64,000 nucleotides of DNA from Channa striata (GCA_033026295.1 CM065168.1:42668875-42732874); one strand, 5' to 3'; positions 12,420 to 24,434 are shown, counted from the first letter of the stretch. Translations and numbers: made by a program. The notes: generated from the letters alone by a model not told the origin.

Positions 12420-13839
12420 GGTGAGTGTTTAGTGTAATTACACCGGTTTAAGTTATATATGGTTTGTACCTCATTTGTTATAAACTTTGGATAAAAGCAT
12501 CTGCTGGGTTACAAAATGCATAAACACATACGACTGTATTACTTGCAGTACTTGTACTTCTGTGAAAGGTGTTTTATAACTAGTTTTACTTAAAGCAATA
12601 CTGTGAGAGTTTCTTGTTTCTGGGAGAGCTACTGTCTGCAGCTGGTTGCAGCCTTTGCAGAACGAAGGGAAAAAGGGAAACGCCTTAAAACACCCAGCTG
12701 TACCTGCTGCACCTCGCACGCTAACTCACGCTATGTCCTGTTTGGTGCATTTGTGCATCAACAGATGAATATAGAAATGAACAGAGTTGTATCGTCATAA
12801 CCTAACTCTGTATGTGTGAGCAGTACTCCTTTATCTGAAGGATCTCGTTTGTTGTTGCACCTCTGCTCATTGTGTTGTCTTCCTTTTCAGAAGACGATGA
12901 GGATGAAGATGGTGACGAGGAAGATGATGACGAGGAAGATGAGGATGAAGAGGATGACGATGACGATGATGACGATGACGAGGATGAAGATGATGACGAT
13001 GGTAACAGGGTTAATGATGTTGATCATGATAATGATTTCCGTTTCAGATAATTAGACACAATGCAATTTGAATATCGTACTTTTGCTTCTAAGAAAGCGT
13101 TTTTATAATTACTTTTACAAACAGCAATACTTTGTCAGTTTTATTTTTACCGAATTTTACTTCTTTTAATATGAAAGTAGAATAGCTACTAACAGCTGGA
13201 TACCCTAGCTTAGCACAAGACTCAGCACAAGCTCATCCAAAGTTCGCTGATTCTTATGATATAAGAGTGCTGACCAGACATCACATACACATATTTTGAC
13301 ACACTAGTTGGATGAATAATACTTATTCCACCACTGCTCACTCGTGTGCCAAACTTTTTGTCTCTTCCAGGTGAAGAAAATGATGAGGAAGTTGATCCTC
13401 CTGTAGCAGGTGAGCGTTTACGATGGAAAAATTCTAAGCCATAAATGCAGTATTAAGGCAATAAAAATTCAGGATTATACAATTGCAATTATGTACTTAT
13501 ATATGAATTCAATGCCTTTACGTAAAAATAAAGCTGTTTTATAATTACTTTTACTAAAAGATACATTTTGCTAGTTTTAGAAAGTCCCTTATTTGCTTTC
13601 TACGAGAGTTTAATTGACAGCAAAACCTTGACAGAGCCAAGGGAATGAGAGAGAAGAACCTTTAACAAAAGTCAAGTCTTTACTGTAATGATGCCTGTTA
13701 GACACATGAATATACAGTATCTGTAACCTTTGTGCATGTTAAACAGATTGGACATCTTTAGAATGTATTTGAATTTCCCTCTCTCGTGTATTTGTCGTCA
13801 GGTGCCACCACCCCTGTTAATGGGACGCAGAGCGCCTAA
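10336..13839 (+). CDS. Secreted Asp/Glu-rich acidic protein, eight coding exons, 164 aa predicted
   Basis: Coding exons: 10336-10396, 10854-10904, 11016-11045, 11359-11394, 12292-12420, 12891-13001, 13371-13409 and 13802-13839 (TAA). All junctions are phase 1 with AG/GT sites, so every internal exon is a cassette of whole codons. Exon 1 encodes a signal peptide (MKILPVMFLLCAMVALISSA). Exons 2-4 give a short Ala/Pro/Gln/Thr-rich segment; exons 3 and 4 are near copies (AVTAGPTQAA, AVTAVGGAQQAT). Exons 5 and 6 (43 and 37 codons) encode almost only Asp and Glu; exons 7-8 add a short tail. No Cys in the mature part, no membrane segment. Exons 1 and 2 match the lectin leader exons of the neighbourhood in length, phase and residues (ALPQTENQ against ALPEEKAEDNQ in gene B). 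Likely a secreted, possibly cation-binding polyanion; function unknown. 3' UTR appears to be split by introns. Confidence 0.75.
11016..11394 (+). repeat. Tandem duplication of a mini-exon with its flanking intron
   Basis: The exon at 11016-11045 and its downstream intron recur at 11359-11394 and beyond, offset about 343 bp. Shared intron landmarks are GTTTGTTTCTTT after each donor, CACTTTGTCAAAATGTTATA, and GGTTTCTACT. It explains the repeated AVTA motif in the protein. Confidence 0.75.
12357..12418 (+). repeat. (GAT)n trinucleotide tract coding for poly-Asp
   Basis: Nearly pure GAT codons with occasional GAC inside exon 5 of the acidic protein gene, followed by GAA and the splice donor. A polymorphic length is likely; all whole-codon changes keep the frame. 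Confidence 0.9.
12480..12512 (+). repeat. SINE tail relic in an intron
   Basis: TTTGGATAAAAGCATCTGCT resembles the conserved 3' tail of fish SINE/LINE families; a fuller copy lies at 33500-33672. Confidence 0.5.
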
Positions 13840-14367
13840 GATCCAGTTGATTCTGAGGAAATTCCCAAGGTAAATCAACTCTGACAACACAAAGTAGTTG
13901 TAGTGAAATCCATTAAGCAATCAGAAGGACATTACATTCCAGTGCATACACATTTCTCCTCTTCAATATTTTTATTGTGCATATCCTCAGTAAAACATCA
14001 GATTGTGTTTGGTACCGACTGACTCCTGTCTTTTCTGTCTTTTATGGTACTTAGGAAACGTGGCTGGATGCTTGGGCGAAATGCAGAGTGATGCTCGTTT
14101 CCCATCTTTGTGGCATGTCTATCATTTCGGCCATCGGTTGAAGAGCTACTTCCTTTACCTGTAACAGTAAAACAAACACTTTCTGGTTTCAGTCTTACAT
14201 ACACTCTCAATGCTGTATCTCTTATTTTGCATCTTTATTTCTTTTATATACTTTTGCTGTAACACAGTTTCTGAAACTAAGCGACAAGTAATTGGAGATG
14301 GATTTTCTATTAGTTTTGTACTTTCATTAAGAGCAAACTGAGAGTGTTATGGAAGAAATTTGTGAAA

Positions 14368-14373
14368 AATAAA
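14368..14373 (+). terminator. Polyadenylation signal, acidic protein gene
   Basis: AATAAA about 530 bp beyond the stop codon, after apparent 3' UTR introns (donor near 13870, acceptor near 14054). It is the first good signal in this direction. Confidence 0.5.
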
Positions 14374-17090
14374 GATTCCTGTTATACACAAAAATAAAAC
14401 ACTGAAACAAAATGACCTGCAAGTGTGAGACAACTATGATATACACTTTACCATTAGATAATATCATACAATATTAGTAATGAAAGAACCTTCTGAACTT
14501 CTCTCCCACTGTGTTTAGTTACTGAAGGTAAAATCTATTAGAACCCTCATGTTTTTGCAACATGTGTCAGAAATAACCTTACATTGCTTAATAGTGGAAC
14601 CATCTGGAATTAACGGATCATGAAATGTGAAAGTGTAAAATGTTATACAGCTGAAATATAAAAGATAACTTTCTCTGTTGGCATGAATCCCACTGTCATT
14701 TATTATATTTTCTTTTTCAGCAAAATAATCTGAAAGTTGCATTACGTAGTCAGTCCCGGTATCTTAGCACACACACGTGACACACAGATAAAGTATATGA
14801 AAAAAATGGATTCAGATTTTGTTTCACATAACAAGTAAAGCTCTACCATTTACCTCATATTACATTGGAATCACACACTGAATCACACGCACTGATTCCA
14901 AAAACAAATATATTGACTCTAAAACATATTTTGTAGCGGTAGATATTTTTATAAATGAAATAGATCATTTTAACCTAAATGTGGTCACAGTGACACTGGT
15001 TAATTAAAGTAATTTAAAACCCTATGGGCTTTCTAGGTCAAAGGCGTTAGTTAAAAGGTTTTATCATTCCTCACAGCTGATTTATATAAATGAAATACAA
15101 TAATACAAAAACAAATTTACATTTAAGGCCACTTTTGCTTTTAATCCACTTCAATTCAGAGGAAAACACTGTACTTTTACTCCAATACATTTAGCTTTAA
15201 ACTTTGTTTTTTTTTTTTTTGCATTTGAAAGTTTGTAAGATTTTAACATTTATTAACAATGAATTAACGATTAATACAATCATTGCAAACATGTTTCTCA
15301 TGTGGACCACTTTACTTACGTTAAGTAAATTTCAGAGCATGTATTTTTGTGCTTCAACTTGAGTAAAGAATTTGAAGTCGATATTAAATATTTTACTTGT
15401 AGCCGTTTTACCTTTAGCTTTTACTGTTAGCACCTGCCAAATTGTACCAAATTGGAAGCAAGTCTATCGAGGCATTTCTTACGATATTGTATCTTGCATC
15501 TTAAGATCTTGTTCATCACCTTGCTTCCATCTTGTTTTGACCTTGACCTTTAAACTTTGTAATCAGTTAATGCTTGAGTCCAAGTAGATACTTCCTGTGA
15601 TATTTTACTGACAAAACAGGGAGGGACTGATGTGAGGTCACAGTAACCTTGACCTCCAAAATCTAATCAGCCCATACTTGAGCCAAGTTCAGATTTATTC
15701 TCTGGTAACTAATATAAAACAGGTGGAAGGCAAATTGGCAGGAAGTCTCGAATGCAGGTATAAGTCAACAAAACACTATTTGCCAGAGAGCAAATTTGCT
15801 TATGGTGTCTGGTAAACATTACTTGGTTTGGCACTAGTGAGCGTGGCATGAGAATGCAGGCGTATACTGGTCCAAAAGCTCCAGCTTGTTCCATGTCTTG
15901 TTCAGTATGTTTACAGGAGAGCTTTAGGAAGGAATACCAGCTCAACAGGGTTTCATGAGAGTTCACAAGCTAAGTGGCTCTCAGGTGACTTTGGGTTTCC
16001 TTCTGTCTGAGCAAAGAACGAACAGACGTGAGGCAGAAGGTGAGCCAGAGTGGAAAGCATGGCTCTTCAGCAGAACGGCAGTGGATCAGCAGACAAACCA
16101 GGCTTGGAACTGATGAGGGTTGACCCAGGAAACACATGAGCAATAAAACACCAACAGATTAACTTGATCACTGGACTCAGAGAAGGAAACACTTCCAGGG
16201 CCGGTGAGAGGAGTGTAGCATAAAGTTTATTTTTCCCCAACAGGTTTAGTTTTAGTGTTTGAGTGTGTAGGTGTATTTGTGTGTCTGTGTTCTAGTGGTT
16301 GTCTTACAGTAAATAGTGGAGTGGGGTTTTTGTAGGTCTCCTTCGCTTCCTTAAGTTGGACCTTGAGTTCCCTCGTTACACTATGGGTTTCAGCTTTGGC
16401 TGGTGTTTGAACGCCCTCTTTTTCCCTTTGAGAAGTCCACTGCTCGTTGTGGAAGCAACATGCAGTTTTTATGGGAACTACAATGTCCATGCAGAAGATC
16501 AGATAATCTGAAGTGTGTGACTCCCTCAATGTCCTGCCCAAATGAATCCTAAACGTCACTTATTGTAACAAGACAGATAGTCCCGTGACAAAGTTATGAA
16601 TGTAAGCAAAACTATAAACATTTAAACCTAAATACTTTTTAAAAAACAATGTGATGGATTGTTTTTTTTTTCATTTACTAGTTAGCTTCATAGAATCATT
16701 GTAAACAGAAAAGGGCTGAATCGAATCAACTTTTGGGTGGGCCTGTAAAATATCACCGATTGCCGTTCAGCACAGACCTTCAAGGTACTTGGATAATAGG
16801 TTGTTCCGAGCATGTGAACCTTTTCTTGCCTATGAACGTCTGTCTGAAAACCAGTTTGGGAGAATGAGTCACAGTTCTGCAGGTTCAGTCGTTAAATGTC
16901 TGTCTCAATATGTGACTGCAGACTGATTTTGATAACTGGGGTCCATGTGGGCCACACCGTCACTCGATATTTTTATGACTTAAAAACGCTCAAGTAGTCA
17001 GACGTACTTCTACAAAATGTTGTCTGTGTATAAATCTGCATATGCCTTGGTGATATTTTGTGTCCTCACTCACTACGCTGACTTTTTATC
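14374..17090. other. Intergenic with an old interspersed repeat
   Basis: No gene-like exons seen. Around 15520-15690, two divergent copies of a motif containing GACCTTGACCT, AATCAG and TTGAGTCCAAG or TTGAGCCAAG resemble a very common perciform repeat of unclear class. The open frame at 16227-16559 on the minus strand has no recognisable features. Confidence 0.5.
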
Positions 17091-17100
17091 TCCATAACAG

Positions 17101-18300
17101 AAAAACTGCTAAACTGTGAATGCAAACCTTGCAAAGAGGACTATCCGATGATCCAGAGCTTGATATTTACTGCTACTATTGGGAATGGAGAAGCATGGAT
17201 CTGGCTCTGATGCACAGCAGGTAAATTATTTACATTAGAACATGTGACATTAAACTCCAAGTATATTAACTGCCTATAACAGCCTATAGTATTAGCTAAT
17301 GCAGTACTGACGCTCTACCATACTTGTAGTTTTCACATACAACTTTTAAAATTATTTCCTTTAAACCACTGAGTCACAGGATTGATGTAGTTATTGCAAG
17401 CAAACATTTATAGCCAACTATTGTGTTTTATTAACTATACTTTCCTTTAAACTTGTTTGTTCCAATAATTTAGCTCGATTGACATTTGAAACATCTGATA
17501 CAAAAGGTGCCAAACTTTTATGTCTGTTATTCTTAAATCTAAACGGTTTCAGAAAACACAAAACAAAACAAATTACGTAACTGGTCTTGCTGTTAACAAA
17601 AATAAACTATGGAGGGGGACATACGTGATCACATGACTAAGACTCATACAGTTATGTAAAATATATCAAAAACTAGAGAATAAATTGAGCGGAAGCTCTC
17701 TACAGGCATTATGGATGAACCCGAAATGGGTAAATTTGGGATCCCATTAGATCCAGATCCTCATACCATCCTTTGGAAGAAGTGTGATGCTAAATTCTTG
17801 AAAAGCTGGATGATATGTATTTAGAGCTATTTGTTAGCATTTAGCTGTAACCACTCCTAGAGTCCACAGCCCCATGGAGCTCTCAGTCGACTCTCAGTCT
17901 TGTTTAAATGTACTGGCCGGGAGGGTCCTTGCAAAATATGAGCGTGTAATTACTCTTTAAAGCTTTTCCTTTAAACCATTATTGCATTATATTACTGAAT
18001 GTTTCCTAGGAGAGTTATTGGTTCTGGATCGATGGAACAACATTTGATTATTATTATCATTTCAGCTTGGGTGCTGGACAACCTGATGACCAGCTTGTCA
18101 ATAAGGAATGCATACAGATAAACTGAGGAGGTAAATCACAAAAAAATGGCCCTCGAACCATAACAGTATCATACCAGTGAAATGAGTCATAGCACTGATG
18201 GGTTAGATGTTTGTGTACTTACAGATAAAATATCTACGGGATGATCAGATCTGTGCTATTAATCTCCCATCTGTGTGTGCCAAGAATGCCAGGATGGATG
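17101..18300 (+). pseudogene. C-type lectin pseudogene (relic of a gene A paralogue)
   Basis: Three exon relics align by eye with gene A. 17101-17220 matches the 135-bp exon but lacks an internal segment after GCAAACC and is out of frame at the WIG motif. About 18010-18130 matches the 112-bp exon (GGTGCTGGACAACCTGATGA, the QPD region), carries extra sequence, and has TGA where gene A has the Trp codon of NWGG. About 18222-18285 matches the last exon (YLRDDQIC instead of the expected W-D-D-x-x-C). No leader exon or first CTLD exon is present upstream. It cannot encode a lectin. Confidence 0.85.
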
Positions 18301-18844
18301 ATTCCGGACTGACGGGGAGACATGGAACACCTGCACATTGAGAGCAGACTGACTGCATTAACAGTCAGTCTCATTGTGCAGAGTAAAACCGTCTGTTTTG
18401 ACAAGTGTTAAAACAACCTGCAAAACCACCAATCTGGGAAAAATGTCCCATTACTACAGGTAAAATCGTTCTAAATATAAGATTTTCTGCTATAATCCCG
18501 TTACAGTTTACATCATCATTTTTGGAGGGAAGTTCTGTCCAATATTGTTAAGTTGAAAATTTTTTTTATCAAACTTTAATGGTGAGGTTACACATTAAAG
18601 GAAGGTAATAGGAGGAGCTAACGATCAAGGTGAACCTGAAAGACGGCAACGAGTCACCAAAGAGAAATAAATAAATACAAATTGTAAATACAACTTCTGT
18701 TGGTGTAATGTATGTCTCTCTGTGCTGGCACTGAGATGGACTAGGCTAGAGTGGGCTTGCACTAGGCAGCTCTCTGGCACAGCTTAAATTAGGGAGTTGC
18801 GAAAGATGTAAGCTCATCCAACGACCTCACTAGAAGCGTGTCAG

Positions 18845-18850
18845 TATAAA
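18845..18850 (+). promoter_or_regulatory. TATA box of lectin gene A
   Basis: TATAAA about 96 bp upstream of the ATG at 18941, at a suitable distance for a short 5' UTR. Confidence 0.6.
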
Positions 18851-18940
18851 GACAACTCCAGTCCTCCGCTGTCGTTTGTTTAACAGATTTCAGTCACGAC
18901 AAGTTGTTCCCTGAAAACTTCGTCTTTGGAGGTGATCGTC

Positions 18941-21275
18941 ATGTTCTCCATGAAGACGCTGACTTTGTCTGCACTCTTGGCCACGGTTCTGGCAGGAGCT
19001 GCTGGTGAGTATCGTAGCACATTATTCATACAATAGGAACACCGGGCCAGGTTTAAGTTACTAAACTTATCAGGTATCTTTTTTCCACTGTTAATATGTA
19101 CATATGCAGATCACGAGATTCTTTATTTGTAATTTTTGAATACCTTGTTTGCACAGTTAATACTCTTTTTCTTATTTATCCTGTTTTTTTTGTTCCTATT
19201 CCTGCTGTAACACAAGAATTTCCCCACTGTGGGATTAATAAACTCTTATCTTTTCTTAAATGTAATAAGTTATGGCGTTGTTCTTTTGAGTAGTTAGCTT
19301 GAGAAAAACATCGTAAACAGATAAATACTAACAGAAATCAACATTGGTATGGCAACCCCTCGCCTCTTAAAAAAAAATCACCAGTTCTCCTCCACACAGT
19401 TTAGCTTGTGTCTCCATCTTTACCCACTTATTCTGCATTGATTGTATTTGCACAATAATGCATGAAGAGACAGGGTTGCTCTTTATATTGTTGAGAGCAC
19501 ATTGTTGCGCAATGTGCGTCTCACCAATCCCAGTTACAAAGACATCCAATATGTAACTTGCAAAATGTATCAGCCATATTTCTTTATTTTGTGAATGTCC
19601 TCAAAAGTGCTTTATCTTTTGTGACGCACTTTAATACTTATAATAATCAAATATAATGTTTAAATGTTTAAAAAAAAGTATTTAAAAGGTAAAAAACAGT
19701 GTCCAAAAAATGCGTGATGTCTTGTAAAATATTGTCCAGACACAGTTTGTTGTTGAATCTTCTGCTCGTCTTTAGCAGACTACTGTCTCGTCAAGAGGCC
19801 TGCATCTTGTCCCTGTGGTTGGACTCAGTACTACGGCCGCTGCTTCCTGTATGTTGCTCAACCCATGGCTTGGGTTGATGCTCAGGTAACGACGATTGTT
19901 TGAATTCAGTACAGAGAAGTTATTTAAAAAAAGTTGTTTCATACTGGAATCTATGTCTGCCTTGGTGTTTTCCTCCTGGACACGTTATCACGTTTTCTTT
20001 GGCAACTCTGACTTTTTATCTCCGCTGTAGAAACACTGCCAATCTGTGGATGCAAACCTCGCCTCCATACACAGCAAAGAGGAGCACCAGATGATTCAGA
20101 GCGTGATATTTACTGCTACTAATGTGAATAGTGAAGCATGGATTGGAGCCTCTGATGCACAGCAGGTGAACTATTCACCATCATCACCGCCCGAAATCGA
20201 TTAAAGAAATTAACAATACATCAACAACTAGTAGTTAGTTGAGATGAAACTGGAACACATATCGAGGTGTCAAAGAGGAGGAACCCCGGATGGAAGCTTT
20301 GGTCATCCTATCTGACCCAGATTTTTAAAAAAGATGAAATTTATTCAGAGGTACTTGCTAATGTTAGTAAGCTAATTAGCCTGTTTAATAGAAATATAAG
20401 GGTCATAAATATGTTTCTATACAACTAAACTGCAAATGCGATTACATTTTTGTAACAAATGTAAGAAGTTATACATTATGTTCTGATGCAAATGGTGCTT
20501 TTATTGGGGAAACGTTAGGAAAGTGGGAAGTACAAAGTGGTTAGTGGACAAAAGTACATCGTCTGGTAACATTTTATTGATATCAATACGATACGACTTT
20601 ATTGATCCGACAGTGGGAAAATTCTTGTGTTTACAGCAGCAATAGGTACAATAAATAAACAGGATAATAAAAGAACAACAGGGTTAGCTGCGCAAAGAAG
20701 GTATTTAAAAAATGTAAAAATAAATAATCGCGCATGATATCTTCAGATTCAACGTATTTACATCTCACAATTTAGGTTACATGTCAAGATCATTTAGTTA
20801 ACAGGAAATATATTGTGGTGAAATTATATTTCTCTGAAAAATGTAATTCCAGATGTAATTCCTTGTTTGCAGTTTACTTGTATAGGAATGTAATTTTTAG
20901 GAGGCAGGGTTGTCCTGTATAAAGCATTTTGTTTAAACACTCAGTTCATTATATTTTGTTTCATAGGAGAATTATTGGTTCTGGATCGATGGAACACTGC
21001 TGGATTATTTGAACTGGGGTGCTGGACAACCTGATGACAAGCGTGGCCAACAGGACTGCATGAAGATGAACTGGGGAGGTAAATCACAAAACAATTCCCT
21101 TAAAACAAAATATTATATCTGTTCAGATAATGATGCAACTATGACTACTTTGGATCCTCTGGTTTTGGTTGTAGTTCTGATTTATTCACATGTTTGTGTA
21201 CTTACAGATAACAATCTGTGGGATGATGGGAACTGTAATGTTTCCTTCCCATCTGTTTGTGCCAAAAATGCCTGA
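18941..21275 (+). CDS. Lectin gene A: secreted C-type lectin with QPD motif, 161 aa
   Basis: Coding exons: 18941-19004, 19779-19885 (or from 19776), 20031-20165, 20967-21078 and 21208-21275 (TGA). Phases 1, 0, 0, 1 are consistent throughout. Exon 1 is a signal peptide (MFSMKTLTLSALLATVLAGAA); an in-frame ATG at 18950 is an alternative start. The rest is one C-type lectin domain: YCLVKRPASCPCGWTQY at its start, DANLASIHS, WIGASDAQQ, WFWIDG, then GAGQPDD, LWDDGNC and PSVCAK. QPD in place of EPN is the classical galactose-type signature of calcium site 2, and W-D-D stands in the WND position. Family: fish ladderlectin/nattectin/type II antifreeze-like secreted lectins; the sugar preference is inferred from the motif only. 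The downstream AATAAA is at 21484. LINE tails sit in introns 1 and 4. Confidence 0.88.
19185..19255 (+). repeat. LINE 3' tail (Rex1/Babar-like) in intron 1 of lectin A
   Basis: CTGCTGTAACACAAGAATTT, then CCCCACTGTGGGATTAATAA, then ACTCTTATC. The same tail recurs reversed at 20590-20650 and at 36637-36695 next to LINE coding sequence. Confidence 0.65.
19377..19705 (+). repeat. Intronic segment duplicated at 22456-22803
   Basis: The block beginning CACCAGTTCTCCTCCACACA and running through CATCCAATATGTAACTTGC to TATTTAAAAGGTAAAA is present twice with modest divergence. This copy has a shorter, imperfect central palindrome (around 19496-19520). Confidence 0.85.
20585..20660 (-). repeat. LINE 3' tail, reversed, in intron 4 of lectin A
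   Basis: The reverse complement reads as the same tail as 19185-19255 (TGTAAACACAAGAATTTTCC, then CACTGTCGGATCAATAAAG). Confidence 0.6.
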
Positions 21276-21483
21276 TGGAAGATTCCTGGACTGAATAAAC
21301 TGCAGGAAACACCTCAGATGCAAAACATCAGCAATGTGGGGGCTGTGTTAGAGTTTAGATTCACCTGCTTTTTTCTGCCATGTCTCTCATAACCTCAGTT
21401 GTCTCATTTTACATTTAATTTGGTGTTTTTTGTCATGTTTTTCATCTTCATGCAATTACGCTTCTCAGAGAAATGGCAAGTGT

Positions 21484-21489
21484 AATAAA
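21484..21489 (+). terminator. Polyadenylation signal, lectin A
   Basis: AATAAA 209 bp after the stop codon. Confidence 0.6.
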
Positions 21490-22049
21490 GAAAAGCTTTC
21501 TTGTCTTCTGCTAAAATAAAGGTCACAAGCATTGAAACAAACTGTAATACTATGGATTTGTGATACTGTTCTCTTATTATAATTCTCTAAGAACAGTTTT
21601 CTGTTATGTTACAACAAAAGGAGGGATCTCAAACTACTTCCTAGGTTTGAGAGGTTTGTATGTTTTTTTTAAAAAGGGGAGAAAATAATTTTTACAGGAA
21701 TATAAATATTCCGACCACACCATCTAAAAATGCAGAAAATATCATACAAGTAAAATTTAAATTAGGCCAAGGAAGTCCATTGCAACACTTTTCTCATTGA
21801 GATTAAAATGAGTCTACTTTATTGTTTATTTATGGCTTTTGAATAATAGATACATCTGCACTTAAGCCACTACATTAATCAAAGACATCGTTGTCTTAGT
21901 AACTGTAGACAGACAGTATCCACAACGCTCCACTGTTGCTGTGGAAGTCCACCAACTTTGTCACACATAATCTCTGACCACAGTTCTGAGTTGTAGACAT
22001 GTACATTCCAACACTAATATTAATAATTACTAATATTAGTTTGTTTTTG

Positions 22050-22310
22050 GCCACAGTGTTCAACAGGTTGTGTTGACAGGTCATGTGTCTCTGCCCGAAC
22101 ATTTATGTGAGCATGTTGGTAAAATGACAGAACCTATTGATTCTCAGGATAAATTACACACCTTCGGTTTCTGACGGACTCCTGAGCTCTTGGTATTCAG
22201 AGATCAGAAGTGCCGGCATCATGTGCAGTGCGATGCTTCTCTTCCATCTGTCTGTGCAGAGTCTCGGGTGTGGTTGGCTGACCCAGTGGCATTAAATCCA
22301 CCACATTGAT
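22050..22310 (+). pseudogene. Lectin last-intron and last-exon relic
   Basis: It aligns by eye with the last intron and final exon of lectin C (34440-34690), sharing CATTTATGTGAGCATGTTG-like intron sequence and CTTCTCTTCCATCTGTCTG in the exon. The acceptor TTTACAG has become TTCAGAG, and the conserved CWDD is lost (reads RHHVQC). No other exons of this copy are seen. Confidence 0.75.
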
Positions 22311-22455
22311 GTAGGAATTTTGCTTTGCAAACACATTCGTCTTTGTATTACCACCCTTGTTCATAACTCGAAGACCTGGAGCTTTTAAAACTTTATTGTT
22401 TCTATTGCTGTAACACCCTAGAGAATGAAGCAACAAGTGACAGAAGCATCTGGAT

Positions 22456-22803
22456 TGTCCACCAGTTCTCCTCCACACAGTTTAGCTTGTGTCTCCATCT
22501 TTAACCACTTATTCTGCATTGATTGTATTTGCACAATAACGCATGAAGAGACAGGGTTGCTCTTTATATTGGTGAGACACACATTGCACAACAATGTGTG
22601 TCTCACCAATATAAAGAGCAACCCTGTCTCTTCAATCCCAGTTACAAAGACATCCAATATGTAACTTGCAAAATGTATCAGCCATATTTCTTTTTGTGAA
22701 TCTCTTCAAAAATGCTTTATCTGCTGTGACACACTTTAATACTTATACTAATTAAATATAATATTTAAATGTTTAAAAAAGTATTTAAAAGGTAAAACCA
22801 GTG
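22456..22803 (+). repeat. Second copy of the 19377-19705 segment
   Basis: Same block as in intron 1 of lectin A, placed downstream of the lectin relic at 22050-22310. It contains the perfect palindrome at 22544-22634. Confidence 0.85.
22544..22634. repeat. Perfect 43-bp inverted repeat with 5-nt spacer
   Basis: The left arm 22544-22586 starts TGAAGAGACAGGG; the right arm 22592-22634 ends CCCTGTCTCTTCA and is its exact reverse complement. The spacer 22587-22591 is CACAA. It could extrude as a long hairpin. The paralogous segment at 19470-19535 holds only a partial version. Confidence 0.95.
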
Positions 22804-24430
22804 TCAGTGTATCGTTTGTCCTGAAAAGCAATTCGTTCTGTCTTTAAAACAATATTGTCACACAAACAAATGTCTCATTGAGACATCAAATATTTTTTTG
22901 CATCTATGTTTTAAAATGCAGATTTAGAACAGAATCAAAATATCTTTTTTGATTTACCTCCAAAATTCATTTGAATACGCCATCAAGGTTGTTGGGCTCA
23001 CCGTCAGTCCACAGCTAAACACTGTCCTAATTCCTGATTGTGCTACTTGAAGTTTATTTGGACGCTATCTGCCTGCTGACCCGGCTTCTCTGCCAAAGCT
23101 CCTGGTACTGTGGGTTTTGTGTTATAATCTGAACCTTGACTATAAATGATATTTTGCATTCTGAGCTCTGCCTCTGGCCCTCTATGGAAACCTCCGTCTC
23201 TGCATACTTTCTGACTATGTGACCATATATTTTTCCCAAACAATCTGACTTGGATTCTGTGTTTGGTTCTAAACTCTGCGTGATTGGATACAGACCTTTC
23301 ATACTTTATTCAGTTGTCCTTCTGAACTATCCATCCTTTCTCTGTTGCAGAGCTGAACTAGACATTATTATATTTTAGTGTCTAATTTATTCTGTGAAAC
23401 TACTGAGGAGATACTCTGCTGCCATTACAGATGTTCCCTGATACTCTGGCTCATGTCCATCTGCTGTTACTGGCTGCTCTGCTGTCTCTCCCTGTCAGTC
23501 TCCCATATCAAGAGCCACATGGAGGATGCAGACAGAGGGGAACAGCCATTTTGTTCTGACGCCATCTTGATCACTTCGATCCACCTGCTCCGTCTCTGTG
23601 CCGTAGTGAAGTCAAACTTGGGAGTCTTCATTATTCTGCCAATGTGTTTCCATATTGAAGTATTCTGTCCCACTGAGCTGTTTCATTACTTTTCACCAAT
23701 TCTTCTGCAGGAGATGGACAGTATGACACATTTATTATCGGTTCATTTTGTATCACTATATAGAGAAACATAAACAGTTTTCAGTCCTTGTCTTTTAATT
23801 CAGTCCTCCAAAATACTTACTCGCAGCTCTGGCCAGAACCATCCCAGCACAACCAAACACACACAGTCCACATATTCATGGCAGATGTAAGAATATGCTG
23901 ATTTTCCCTTCAAGAAATAGAATGAAACGTGGCAATAACACAGTGGCTGTCAATGAAACAGAAGATGATCATAGACTTTGTAGTGAATCTGCTGCAGACT
24001 TATCTTCCTTCTTATATCTTTCTGGGTGGAGGTGCTGAAAAGACATTGAGCAGCTCTCATATTAGACTCATTATTATTCCATCTCTAACCAAAAAGAAAC
24101 TCCTGTCAGCCACTGCACCCCTGCTATTTCCCTGAGCTCCTGTCGCCCTCTGCTGTTCCAATCATTTGTGCAAACTAACCACGGCAATGAGTGAGTATTC
24201 CAATTGACTTATATAATGTGTCTGTTCTGAACCCAGTCTAATCTGCCGGCTCTGGTCCCCTCCACTCCCACCTGCTCAAAACTCCACCAGCATAATCAAG
24301 AAAACCTTTTCTATCCAGGCCTGTGTTGTCCGGTCATTGGTTTTTGAGGTGGTTTCAGATCCCCCCCTGACGGAAACAGATTTTACTAATAGGAAACCCC
24401 TCTATAAATAGAAATGTTGCACTTCTTGCA
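22804..24430. other. Intergenic, no supported gene
   Basis: Several open frames (for example 23378-23773 plus) lack splice context or family similarity. Repeat-derived sequence is likely but not identified. Confidence 0.5.
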
Positions 24431-24434
24431 CTGA

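Noticed and set aside
22544..22634. Palindrome as a microRNA gene
   Set aside because: Perfect pairing over 43 bp without bulges and a loop of only 5 nt is not typical of animal miRNA precursors; recent structural origin is likelier.
22425..22664. Similar peptides on both strands around the palindrome
   Set aside because: They arise because the inverted repeat reads the same on both strands; not coding.
23378..23773. 131-aa open frame
   Set aside because: No domain, signal peptide or neighbouring exons recognised; surroundings look repeat-derived.
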